64,000 nt of DNA, taken from contig CM067366.1 of NCBI GenBank assembly GCA_034401795.1, positions 82,924,116 to 82,988,115 on the forward strand, given 5' to 3'. Every line of letters begins with the position of its first letter. Position 1 is the stretch's first letter. The notes below the pieces were generated by a model. That model saw only the letters and a list, made by a program, of their open reading frames with translations. It was not told the origin of the DNA and did no database searches. Made by a program: the position numbers and the translations under genes. This document shows, piece after piece, positions 21,190 through 32,196 of this stretch. Source of the DNA: Chaetoderma sp. LZ-2023a (taxonomy: Eukaryota > Mollusca > Caudofoveata > Chaetodermatida > Chaetodermatidae).

Positions 21190-23594
21190 ATAGATCTGAG
21201 CAAACACGAAGAGAACCCCAAGAATGCAATTAGCATCTGTTCTTTTAATGTTAAAAATGTGCGAGCGAATAGAGTGTACCTGCAGCAACTATTTGGAGAG
21301 AATGAAATGATTCTGCTACAGGAAACATGGTTATCTGATTTTGAGAGAGATAAGATCTTGTGTATGCACAGAGACTACTTGGGCGTCACAAAGCAGTAGA
21401 CGAAGAAAATCTGATCTCCCCAAAGCAGAGGTCATGTGGTTATGGTGGTGTGTCCATATTGCGGCACCGTTCACTTGATCCGTGCATCAAGAAACATCCA
21501 TATGGGGGCTGGGGCGGGAGTTGGAGGGGGGATCGGGGGAGGGGGGGGGGGGGGTGATGGTAATCGAATACTTGTGATCACTCTGGTAATCGAATACTTG
21601 TGATTACTCTAGAAACTAAACCAGTTCCAGTCTGTCTAATCAATATGTATATGCCATGTATGGCAGGAACCCTTTCAGCACAATATGTTAAAGATACACT
21701 TCCAAGCATGAGAGGAGGAAGGGTTCATCCCTGGATACCAGCGGTTGTTGATGCAGTCAAGAAGTCAAAAGAAGCTTATGTGAAGTGTGTGAGTGTTGTA
21801 TCTCCAACAGACCCCAAAAATGTACTAACAGTTGAACGGGACAAGTGTAAGAAGCAGCTAAGGCAAGTCCAACGCATCCAAGCTGTTATTAGAAGGAAGG
21901 AACACTATGCTACACTCGTGCAGGCCTCTAACAATGACCAGCAAATGTTCTACAAACTCATTAATAGTCAAGGAGCCATCATAAACCAGACCACAAAAGG
22001 AGAGGAATGCTTAGAATTCCCAGTGAAATCGTGGAAGGCTGGAAGAAGTATTTTCAGAAACTTGAAGAACCAAAAACTAAGGCAGGATATGACGATGAAT
22101 ATATGGACATGATCTTGTGTGATAATGACGTAATTAGAGAGCGGCTAGAAGTGAGTAGTTCTCATCAAGAAATAAAAGTTGAGGAAATAGTGCAGCCAGT
22201 TATGTCATTATTGATCTTCAACAAATCACTGATAGAGGGAGTAGTACCAGAAACATACAAAAACTGCTAATATAGTAGACTGAACCTTATGGACCACATG
22301 ACCAGCGATATTCTGTTTATTAGATCACAATTTGGATTCCTGCCTGGAAGATCAACTACCCTACAGCTATTGAAAGTCACGGAGGACTGGACTTGTATCA
22401 CAGATAAAGATGAAACGATGGATACAGTGTACATGGACTTCATGAAAGCCTTTGACTCTATTCCACACCAGCGTTTGCAAGGAAAGCTTAGAAGTTAAGG
22501 CATAAGTCAACAGGTAATCACGTGGACTGAAAACTTCTTGTCAAACAGACAGCAAAATGTTGTTGTCAATGGAGTTGCGTCAGAAAGCAGGCATGTAACA
22601 AGCGTTTTCCCTCAGTGTAGTGTATTAGTCCCGGTAGTGTTCATTCTTCACATAAATGATTTACCAGATGTTGTGAAGGCAGCAACATATCTCTTTACAG
22701 ACGACACCAAGATATACAAAGAAATAAAGGGCGCAGATGATGAGAAGGATCGACAAAAGTATTTGGATGCACTTCAGACCTGGACAATGTTATTGAGGTG
22801 TCATATTGACAAATTAAAGTAGTGACAATACAAAGCCAAAACATGGAGGAAACAAAGAGAGACTATTGGGTGGTCAAATAAAACTACCTATCATACAAGG
22901 CACGAAGGCAAGCACAAGAAAACAAAGCAAACAGTAATATGGAGTTAATAAGAAGAACATTTACCTCTCCTGATGTGGAGATATTCAACTACCTATTTAA
23001 AGTTCAGTCAGTGTGTGAGGACAACCGAGTAAGCCGGAAATCATGGTGGTTAAAGATGTAGAGAAGCGGGAAACAAAGATTGTCCACACAATGAAAGACT
23101 TGGATTACCCAGCCAAACTAAGGAAGCTTGGCCTGTCAATGGTTAAATAGAGGCGACTCAGAGGTGACATGATTGAAGTTTACAAAATCCTGAATGGAGT
23201 GTGTGACACAGAGGCGACAGATAACATGTTTGAGGTGAGCGAAAACAGCTATACATGAGGCCATAGCCTGAGATTACCAAAGGAAAGGGCCAAACTGGAT
23301 ATAAGGAATCATTCATTTACAAGTCAATTATGTATGGAACCGCCTATCCAGTCCATTAATAAACATCGATTCAAGGTTTAACTTCGAGATAGGGATGGAT
23401 CGTTTTTGGCATGATCAGGAAATTAATTACGACGTTGCTGCAGCGTACAAAATGCCTGGAAGTCACAAGCATCCATCGTATAACTCAATGGAAAATGAAG
23501 AGATGGTCATATGGGCTGAACAAGCCTAAGTACACAGCAAATTCCTAAGACATCATAAGACATGATGATAAGATAAGACAAGATAAGATTGTAT
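21190..23594 (+). pseudogene. Non-LTR retrotransposon with endonuclease and RT, heavily broken
   Basis: The endonuclease start is visible (AISICSFNVKNVRANRVYLQ, ILLQETWLSDFERDKIL, GGVSILRHRSLDP, ITLETKPVPVCLINMYMPC). A linker follows (VVDAVKKSKEAYVK, FYKLINSQG). RT follows after an internal loss: FGFLPGRSTTLQLLKVTEDW, TVYMDFMKAFDSIPHQRL, and an FTDDTK catalytic box (22691-22708 region) where FADDTK is usual. The tail (EVYKILNGV, HSLRLPKERAKLDIRNHSF) runs to about 23530. The 3' end is a GATAA/GACAA tract (about 23565-23592). A 26-bp tandem duplication (21559-21610) and a G14 run (21541-21554) interrupt the endonuclease. CR1-like by tail and motifs; the clade call is tentative. Confidence 0.8.
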
Positions 23595-23640
23595 GGAATG
23601 CAGACTCATGTGTTCCAATATTATGTGCTAGAATATTATA

Positions 23641-25010
23641 GTCTTATTCAGCTTTTGTCATCAAATTTTATGTATTGATTTGACGAATGCTTATCTAGCC
23701 TATTCTTGAATGTGTTCGTGGTTGGGGAAGTTATGATTGTGTCTGTATGTGAGTTCCAGACATCGATTACTCTATTTTTAGTGTAATGTTTCCTGAATTC
23801 ATGTGAAAAGCAATTCTTTTTCAGTTTGTATATGTGTCCTCTGCCTGTTGAATGAGTCAATGTGAACAAATTTTGTGTTACTTGTTTGTGAAGTAAATGT
23901 AAATTTTGTATCCGGGTATAATTTTATATGCTTCTGTCATATCTCCACAAAGTCCACATTATTTTAATGTCAGAAGATTTAGGTTTTTCAGCCTATCAGC
24001 CTATCAGGATAGCTCATTCCCCTCATAGAATAAATCTGTCTTGTTGCCCTTCTTTGTATGTTTTCAATACTAGTTATGTCTTTTTACTTGCATGGAGATC
24101 ACAAGCAATTTGCATATCCAATGTGAGGTCGCACAGACGCCTTATATAGCAAACTAAATGTTTCCTCGCTTAGATGGGCCTATGTATAAGTTCTCCAAAT
24201 TATTGCCATGATCTTGTTAACCTTGTTTACTTGTTGTTGTATGTGTTTACTCAAATTTAGTTTCCCATCTTTGAGTACCCAATATCTCTTTTTCAATTCT
24301 GCATGTTCTAGAGCTATGAGTACCCAAAATCCTTTTCAAATTCTGTTTGTTCTAGAACTATGAGAGATCCGTCATCGTTGTATAGATAGTATGGTTATGT
24401 TGCCGTTGTTTGGTTTTGATTTTATTTCTAGAATGTGACACTTGTTGGGATGTAATTTCAGGAGCCAAGTATTTGTCCAGTCATTCATGGAGCCAAGGCC
24501 ATTCTGGACCATATTGATGTTCTTGCTATCTTGAATTTCTTTATATATCTTTGTGTCATTAGCAAATAGACTTCTGAACTTATGTTATCCAGGACATCAT
24601 TTATGTAGATGACCAATAAGATATGGCTGATGGCACTTCCTTGTATCACGCCACTATTAATAGCATGCCAAGAAGAGAATGTGTTGTTTACAAATATCCT
24701 CAGTTTGCATTGTTTTAGAAAGTTCCTTATCCAATTACACATTCTGTCACTAAATCCATAAGCTTCGAGTTTCATCATGCGTCTTTCGTGGGGGACTTTA
24801 TTAAAGACTTTTAGAAAGTCCTTGTACACTACATTAATTTCATCAGAAGCATCGAGAATCGGTGTCCACTCATCTAATACGTTTAGTAGTTGTAGTGTTG
24901 TAGACATTCCTTTAATGAGGCCAAATTGTTTGGTACTTAATGAGTGATTTTCTTTCATGTGCTTGACTATCTTGCCTCGAATTAGTTTTTCCATTATCTT
25001 ACATATTATA
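23641..25010 (-). pseudogene. Non-LTR retrotransposon, RT and tail, opposite orientation
   Basis: The minus-strand RT reads LSTKQFGLIKGMSTTLQLLN, VVYKDFLKVFNKVPHERRM, and SGVIQGSAISHILLVIYIND, then frame loss near the catalytic box. The tail (TLTHSTGRGHIYKLKKNCFS, NRVIDVWNSHTDTI, FKNRLDKH) ends near 23650. The copy lies tail to tail with the LINE that ends at about 23594. There are multiple stops and the 5' half is missing. Confidence 0.8.
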
Positions 25011-25061
25011 CTTGTTAGACTTATTGGTTTATAATTGCCAGGTTCCTTTTTTGCTTTTCCT

Positions 25062-25658
25062 GATGGTGATGGTGATGATGATGATGATGATGATGATGCA
25101 ACGTGTAACCTATCTGAAACTCCTTTCTAGGAGACCCATCTACACTCTCATCTCTAACTCTCAACGACTTGCCAGGTATTTTATTTATTTACGCCATTTT
25201 AATTTTATTATTTACCATCAGATACTCACAGATATAGTCAAAGGTCATCTTCTCATTGTAGGTTTAAGTACCCTCTTCGGTCAGCTCCATGTTATTAATC
25301 TTGGTGTGTGCGCATGGTTGAGTTATAATTTCCTCACTATAGTTCAGCTTTATAGGTTTCCCTTGCCAGTATTTGTCTAGCCTGGATTCGAATGCTTTTG
25401 TTGACTTGACAATTGTTTCAGCAAGATCGTTCCATGAGTCTATGACCATGTATGTGAAGAGGTTCTTCCTGATGTGTGTAGCCCTGCTCGTCTTTTGTAT
25501 AGTTTGAGAGAATGTCCTCTGGTTAGGCTATTATATGACAGTAGAATAGATAGGTTCTCTGCTTTGTGATCGTATTTGCCGGAGAGAATCTTATGAAGTT
25601 TTAATTGTGAGAGCTCACCTGCCATTTCTATAGCCGTTATTTCTCTTTTTTTAGACAT
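25062..25658 (-). pseudogene. Non-LTR retrotransposon 3' end with ATC-repeat tail
   Basis: The minus strand reads MAGELSQLKLHKILSGKYDH, then LTRGHSLKLYKRRA, VIDSWNDLAETIVKSTKAFE and RLDKYW, the conserved LINE tail, in two frames joined near 25445. A (GATG/GAT)n tract at 25062-25098 is the likely 3' terminal repeat of this copy. It abuts the 5'-truncated end of the copy at 23641-25010. Confidence 0.75.
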
Positions 25659-25945
25659 ACCATCACCATTCTATTACCATTTACCACATCAGGATGCCAC
25701 TGTGATCAGAGGTGACAACTGCAATGCAGTGAGAGCCCACGTCACCAGCCATGCCATTCAGTCTTAGCCGTCATCACGTAGAGTTCACAATAAGATTCCA
25801 TTAGCTGCTCACTTTTAGGCCTTCCTCTTCTTCATGTCTGACAGCTGGCTTTTAGAGCATATTCACAACTGAGCTTGGGTTTGTACAGATAAACAAGAAG
25901 AAGGGTTCGATCAGTATTTTCTATGGGTAAACATGGCATGTAAAT

Positions 25946-26262
25946 ATGGAAAAGAAACACCGAAAGGGGCAAAGCCATAGACCCCAACCAATTAACAAGG
26001 TCAGCGAGAATGAAGATGTAAGTGGGTGGCTATGTGTTATGTGTGATCAGAAGTTTACAGAAGATAAGGCTAAAATGCTAGCGTGTGAATACTGTGATGT
26101 GCACTTCTGCAGGAAATGCCTAAACCTGTCAGCAAATGAGTATATGTTTTGGAGTAAAAGATCTGATCTCCATTGATACTGCCCTCCATGTGAACAGAAG
26201 GCATCCACGAATCTGAAAGCTAGAAAAGGAGATAGAAGAGTGCTGCATATCAAGAAATGAAC
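25946..26262 (+). pseudogene. LINE ORF1-like protein with PHD-type zinc finger, one stop
   Basis: The frame from 25946 gives a basic start, then WLCVMCDQKFTEDKAKMLAC, EYCDVHFCRKCLNL and LHxYCPPCEQKA. The Cys/His spacing (C-x2-C, C-x2-C, H-x2-C-x2-C, C-x2-C) is that of a PHD finger. A TGA at 26174-26176 sits where such fingers carry Trp (W-Y/F-C-x2-C), so a TGG to TGA change explains the break. PHD-bearing ORF1 proteins are known from CR1-type LINEs. A host PHD gene is possible but no exon partner is visible. A G17 run follows at 26328-26344. Confidence 0.65.
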
Positions 26263-26459
26263 ATGTACTGTTTGCAATAAAACATGTTTGGTTGGGGTTT
26301 GGAGGGGGAGGGGCGGGGTGGTCGATAGGGGGGGGGGGGGGGGGCTCTGTTGGATGTGCTCGCCATGGTTGCTTATAATACATATCATACCATATTTATG
26401 TATCACCATTAATGCTTAGGCCAGACCAATTTTATGTTTCACCCTACGAATATTCCCAG

Positions 26460-28052
26460 TAGGGTTGCACGATTTTTTGATTATTCGATTAATCGTGATT
26501 ATATAATTCAAAATGATCGTGGTCGATCATAAAATGAAATAATCGTATAATCACCATGTTGAAATTTTTGTCAAGACACTTTTATGCTTATGAAACTCTG
26601 CTCGTGTTACCAATCATGGAAACAAATATCCGGCTATCAGCCGAATGTGTGAATGATTAAATAAACTAAAGAAATAACTGATTTGTTTGTGTTGACTCAT
26701 GATTAGTTTTAGATGAATAAAGATTGTTCACTTGGTCGCTATTTGTCATTGTTGTTGTAATCACACATGCTTATCCTGCATTCCCCATTCTCTGAATAGT
26801 TATGCGCTAATGGTTTTCCCAAAAAAGTTTTAAAACTGATACCACAGAAATTCAACACATTTTCTCCCATAAAAATTGTCACCGCCTACGTCTATGTTTA
26901 AAGTATACCTCAAAACATCACAGGGGAAGTGAAATTATTTGATTTGAGTGCCTAAATATTACGTATCCTTTAATAAAGGTCGTTTATTACATCCAAATTG
27001 ATCCACAATTTGATATAAAATGGCGTCGCGAAGAAAATACAAATCACATGATTCGCCTCCAATTGAAGAGGCTATTTTAGAGCACGTACTCGGATATAAA
27101 TATTCTGGAATCGAGCACTCGGAACTCGGGAATTTCTATATATTATCATTGCACGATAGGAACTGAGTATTATACTGATCTGAATAACGGGTACCCGTTT
27201 GATAAACTCCCATTAGCATATAATATCTCGCGAGAACACGCCGCCTCCCATCGCGAAAGAGCCACTAGCTCGCCAGCTTAAGAAGTCAGCTATATTGTCG
27301 TTTGTAATAATTCAATTTGGATCATTTAATGTAGATCAGCGTTACAAAATTGATGCGCATTTTCTCCCGTACTAGTTTGGTACATAAATTTGGTCTTAAA
27401 ATATATTTATAAGGAAGCTATTTAATCACGCCAAGACTGTTTTAAGCGCATTTTGACTACAAAAGTGTGGAATAAACTTTATTATATCTTGAACATACGT
27501 GGCCTACTATTAGTATTAATCTAACAGGTGGTAGAGATTTACAAATCCGAGGCCTGTATTGACTTCTAGAGGGGTCGGAAATGTATCAGGGCAGAGATCG
27601 GGCTGAAGTAAACACACCCTGTGACATGATTGTTAATATTATGCATGTTATTCTTACAAATTTTCCTATGCAATGTGCTGAGTTAGGGGGTGGGCTTCTA
27701 ATACAGAGTTTTGCCGTTTTGAAACTGCTAAGAAATCATTGGGGCTCATATGTCAAAGTTAGGGGATGGACTTCTATTAGAGCATAGGCTACAATTAAGT
27801 GAAATATTGTACCTTCCATTTTCCGTCTAGAAAAATCTTGATACATTCCTTTGTTTGCAATCAGCAACTGGCGTATTCTGTGCATGTATGTATACCCATG
27901 TGCTTAGCCCATAATCTTACAATCTGCAGTAGCATAATAAAATCCTCTAAGCAGCATTGATGTAGTTAATATAGTTCAAAATTAATCATATGATCGCAAT
28001 TATTTTTTTTTAATGATCGCGATTATGAAAATTGAATAATCATGCAACCCTA
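26460..28052. mobile_element. hAT-like non-autonomous element B
   Basis: The ends TAGGGTTGCACGATTTTT and the inverse of AATCATGCAACCCTA are flanked by an exact 8-bp duplication ATTCCCAG (26452-26459 and 28053-28060). The element is 1593 bp, with ATTAATCG-rich subterminal sequence. The interior (about 26880-27370) shares a module with elements A and D, including an ATG-led start near 27019 that soon hits stops. No transposase is seen. Confidence 0.9.
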
Positions 28053-28060
28053 ATTCCCAG

Positions 28061-28263
28061 CCAAAAGACTCGATCGGAGATGAGAAATTATTTATTATTT
28101 CTAAAATAATATAAAATATAACAATTATACATCCAAATCTCACCTTTAATTTAACAAAAAACATGTGACTACAGTATGCATGCATGTAATTTATAGACAT
28201 TTCTCTTAAAACTTGAAACACCTTGATTCCATGAGGCCGCTTTTATTAAAATGTAGACAACCA
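28061..28263. other. Short AT-rich spacer between two transposons
   Basis: No feature seen. Confidence 0.5.
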
Positions 28264-28267
28264 TTAA

Positions 28268-29250
28268 AGGGAAACACCGGACCCTCTATGCTACGTTGTA
28301 TAAAATGAATCTACAGACCATAACGTTTTCAAAAATATAATTGTAAGCTCTGTGGTCAAATTAGAAATATATATCTTCGTTATTTAAATATGTGATATAT
28401 TAGTTAAATTTCTATTCCAGGTTGAGGCATATGACGTCATAAGTTGAATGTTTTTCTCGCTGTCGTCCAACACTATTGCAATAAAATTGCGAATTGCGTT
28501 TTATAGGGTGTTTCTCTTCAGCGGTGTTAGGAATATAAAAACTATATTTGCGGAAATGTTGAAGAATATATAATAACAGTCCTTGTCTGATTTCTCTGAT
28601 GGTGCTGATTTGGACATCAAGTTTTGATCTTTAGATAAATGAATGACGCGATAGTATAGGCATATCAATATGACAGCCACTTTTGAATTAACGCTCTCAC
28701 TGGCGCTATGGCAGATATGTTTCATCTATTAATATGAGTTTAAATAGTTCTTACACACATCCAGTCCATCTTTAGGTATTTATGTTATCATACTAGCCTC
28801 AAAACTTCCTGAGATATTGTAATATTCATGTAACTGGCAGATATCTTCATAGAAAATGGCCATCTTAAGGTTCGGCAACTAATGTATGAAAATAAAAAAT
28901 ATTTTCCATAAGGTTGCGATAGTGTGATAAACGTCTTAATCTCTTCAATCTGTACATATATAAATGATGTCAATAGCATTATCACCGATAGAGGTATCAC
29001 CATCCAAATGCATGCACTCCTGTCTTCAGAGTGCCGCTATCATGGTTCTTGTCGGATGGGATTCAACCTATGACATCATAGGTTTAATTAACTTGGAGAA
29101 AATTATAGCCACATAGTGTTTTTTAACACCATTTAAATCCGATTTATATATAAATGTCGCAGGAAATTTTAACACAGTAGCTTAAATATATGCTCTACGA
29201 TAGAACTGCGTGTTTTATGCAACCGATGGCAACACTTCTTGTGTTCCCCT
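28268..29250. mobile_element. piggyBac-like MITE with TTAA flanks
   Basis: The ends AGGGAAACAC and GTGTTCCCCT are inverted (9 of 10 pair) and each is flanked by TTAA (28264-28267, 29251-29254), the target of piggyBac-type transposases. The 983-bp interior has no credible protein. The TSD being the fixed tetranucleotide makes the call weaker than for the hAT elements. Confidence 0.65.
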
Positions 29251-29539
29251 TTAAAGATATGTTGGTGCAGGTACAACACTTAATCCTTACCACTATGCTA
29301 TCCCAATGTGGACTGGCGTGATTTCATGCCCAATCCACTTGGTCCAGCAGCAGTATCTACATTACATTTAATTAATTGTTGCCTATTACAATACATTTCA
29401 AGTGAAATACAATAATTGAATGATTGGCGCGGCTTGCAAAATATACCACACCAAATCCTTTCTCAGCTTTGAATACTCAATCAACATGTCATATTGCGCT
29501 TGCTCTTGATTAGAAATTGTAATCTGCATTGAGGTCATA

Positions 29540-31101
29540 TTTCATTTCCTGATCTTTCCAGTACAGATCAAATCTACCGTCAAAACACGTTAGGCTTGGT
29601 GCGTTTATCACATCGTAAGGAAGATTATTCCATATATCGGTGACACGGTTCATTAATGAGTACTTCCTAATGTCAGGTCTAGTGTGGTTCTTATAAATTT
29701 TATAATTGTGCCATATTGTGCCCTCACTGTTGTGCGTAAAGAAATTTTAAGTAGCGCGTCTGTGATAAATCCCATTCATTATCTTATATGTTTCAATGAT
29801 GTCCCCTCAAGGCCGTCTGTACTTTAGGGTTGATAGTTGAAACCACTTCAGTCTCTCTGTGTGGCTCAACACTCTTGGTGATGGTACACACGTTGTGGCC
29901 CTTCTCTGAACCTTTTCCACTGTAGCTATGCCACTTTTCTTACATAGTGACCACACACTCCATGAATATTCAACTTGAGATCTCACAAGTGCCTTATAAA
30001 TTAAAGTAAAACTATCCTCATCCAAGTAGGTAAATGGTCTCCAAATAGCCGCCATAATTCTTATGACCTTGTTCACCTTTGTTTTCATATGCTCTCTAAA
30101 GCTCAGTTGTCGGTCAACAATTATACAAATGTACTTTTCACTATCGACAGTTTTCAGGTTTACTGCGTCACCCTTGGTGTTGTATGGGTTGTATCGTTTG
30201 TCTGACCTAGTATTTCTGGTTCCCACTTCGAGAACTGTACACTTCTCCGGGTAGAAACGCAATAACTATGTCTCTGTCCACTCATAAAGTGCGTCCAAAT
30301 CTTCTTGTAAGGCGGCAGCATCTTGATCATTGTTAATCTGTCTATAGACATTTTAAGCTTCTGACTTTACACATTCTGGCAGATCATTTATAAAGATCAC
30401 AAACAGTACAGGGCCTATGCCACTACACAGTGAGACTACACTTGTCACGTCATGCCATTTGGAGCACGATCCATTTACTGACACTATCTGCTTTTAGCCG
30501 CTTAGGAAGTCTTCAACCCAGGAGGACTCTGCTCACTCATTACATATCCATTCATCTTTTTTATCAATCTCTGATGTGCTACAGGGTCAAATTCTTTCAT
30601 GAAGTCCATATAAACGACATTTATCATCCCACTCTATCCAATATTTCTGTCCACTCATCCAGTACCGTAATCAGCTGAAGAGTTGTAGATCTCCCACTTA
30701 CGAAACCATATTGTTGCTTACTAAGAAGACTGTTTGTCCAGATGTTCTATTAGTCTGCTTCGAATGAGTCTTTCGAATACCTTGCTTATAACGCTGGCTA
30801 GATTCACTGGTCTATACTTTCATGGGCACATCTTCTCCCCTTTCGTGTATATAGGTGTGATATTGGCAATTTTCCATTCCCTTAGGACAGCTCCAGATTT
30901 AAATGAGGTATTGAAAATGATTGTCAATGTGGAGTATATTTCCTCCCACAATTCATATAGCACCCTAGGGTGCATACCATCTGGTCCTTGCGACTTGGTG
31001 CAATCTAGGTTACATAGTAATTTGTGTACTTCTTTAGGATCAACGTCCTTATCGTCAGATTTCTCTGAGTACAAGCTCTCCTCAAACATTTGTAAAAACA
31101 C
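29540..31101 (-). pseudogene. CR1-like non-LTR retrotransposon, RT to tail, many breaks
   Basis: On the minus strand the first RT block is KSQGPDGMHPRVLYELWEEI with WKIANITPIY (about 31030-30840). Next come GFVSGRSTTLQLITVLDEW (about 30710-30650), VVYMDFMKEFDPV (about 30620-30585), and the post-catalytic part CTVLEVGTRN, KYICIIVDRQLSFREHMK, YKALVRSQVEYSWSVWS. The tail is near 29560-29640 (LPYDVINAP, FDLYWKDQ). Frame changes and stops are frequent and the endonuclease is missing. Confidence 0.8.
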
Positions 31102-31129
31102 GGGTAAGAATTTCTGCTAATACTATATG

Positions 31130-32188
31130 CATAATCATAATATCATAAATGTTGTATATCAAGGGTCCACAGCATCACAGACCTTTCCTTTGGTCGATGC
31201 ATGTATTGAAGTGTTAAACCATTTATCTATTTGGAAGCATCTTGAATCTTGAGGTTTTTCCTAAAGGGCCTGTAGTCTGAGAGACGGGATTTACTCACCA
31301 CAACAACACAAGAAGAAGAAGAAATATCAATTTCGTTAATAAATTCAAATTGTGAGTTTTATACTCACAGTATGTTATCCTTGGGTTAATGCTATTTAAT
31401 TTAAATAATGTTGTATGCATTTACAGCTTGAGAATCAGTCTAGCATTGGATTGTCCCATAATGCCAGATTTTAAGACCAGTTTTCGTAATTTTAATTTAT
31501 CATAATCATCTCAATAAATTTAAGATTTTTTAGTTGAAGTTAAGGCCACTATATGCTTAGCTCTACTGCATATGTTGTATTCTATGCAATAGCATCTTTT
31601 CTCCACCTCCCCCATGAACAAGTAACATGTACAAAAGTTCTTTGATGGGTGTGGTTCAAAATTCACTTGAGATTCTTTTGTGATTGTGGGCTCTTTCGAT
31701 TCATAGAATCGCGATGACGTCAACACAATAAATTTTCCCATAATACCCTGGTAGTGACGCCATTTTTGGAGGTGCTAATTTAACATTACGAGCAATGAGC
31801 CGCAAAACGTTAATTACATTTTCTTTACTATCTTGCAAAATTCATTTGTGATTTTATGTTTACTGATACAGGGCAGAGTTTTTACAGATTTTCTGATGCA
31901 AGATTTTATCGTTTGAGCTTCATGGAAAATGTAAACAATGCGTTACTATTGGCAGTGCTCATAGCATTTAATAAAGTTGCCCCAACTTTAATGGCGGCCG
32001 ATCACAAAAGGCCTGGATGTGCAAAACTATGAATTGGGCTAGTGTTGTCAACACTGGTGTTGGGTTGAATTCGTTTGCGCGAGTTTAGTAGATCGTGATA
32101 ATGCAGGTTCGGGACCTCTCAGTATTGACACAGTAAAGGCCCCATAATGTGCGTTATCAGTGTCATTGGCGTGACATGATTACATCGT
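31130..32188. other. No gene or defined repeat recognised
   Basis: AT-rich sequence without a supported coding frame or clear repeat ends. Confidence 0.5.
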
Positions 32189-32196
32189 CATAATTG

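Noticed and set aside
21073..21190. His/Cys/Ala-rich start of the LINE frame
   Set aside because: Translation of the GCAT/CACA tract; the real endonuclease begins after it.
28501..29003. Open frames within the TTAA-flanked MITE
   Set aside because: Short, AT-rich, no domain, inside a non-autonomous element.
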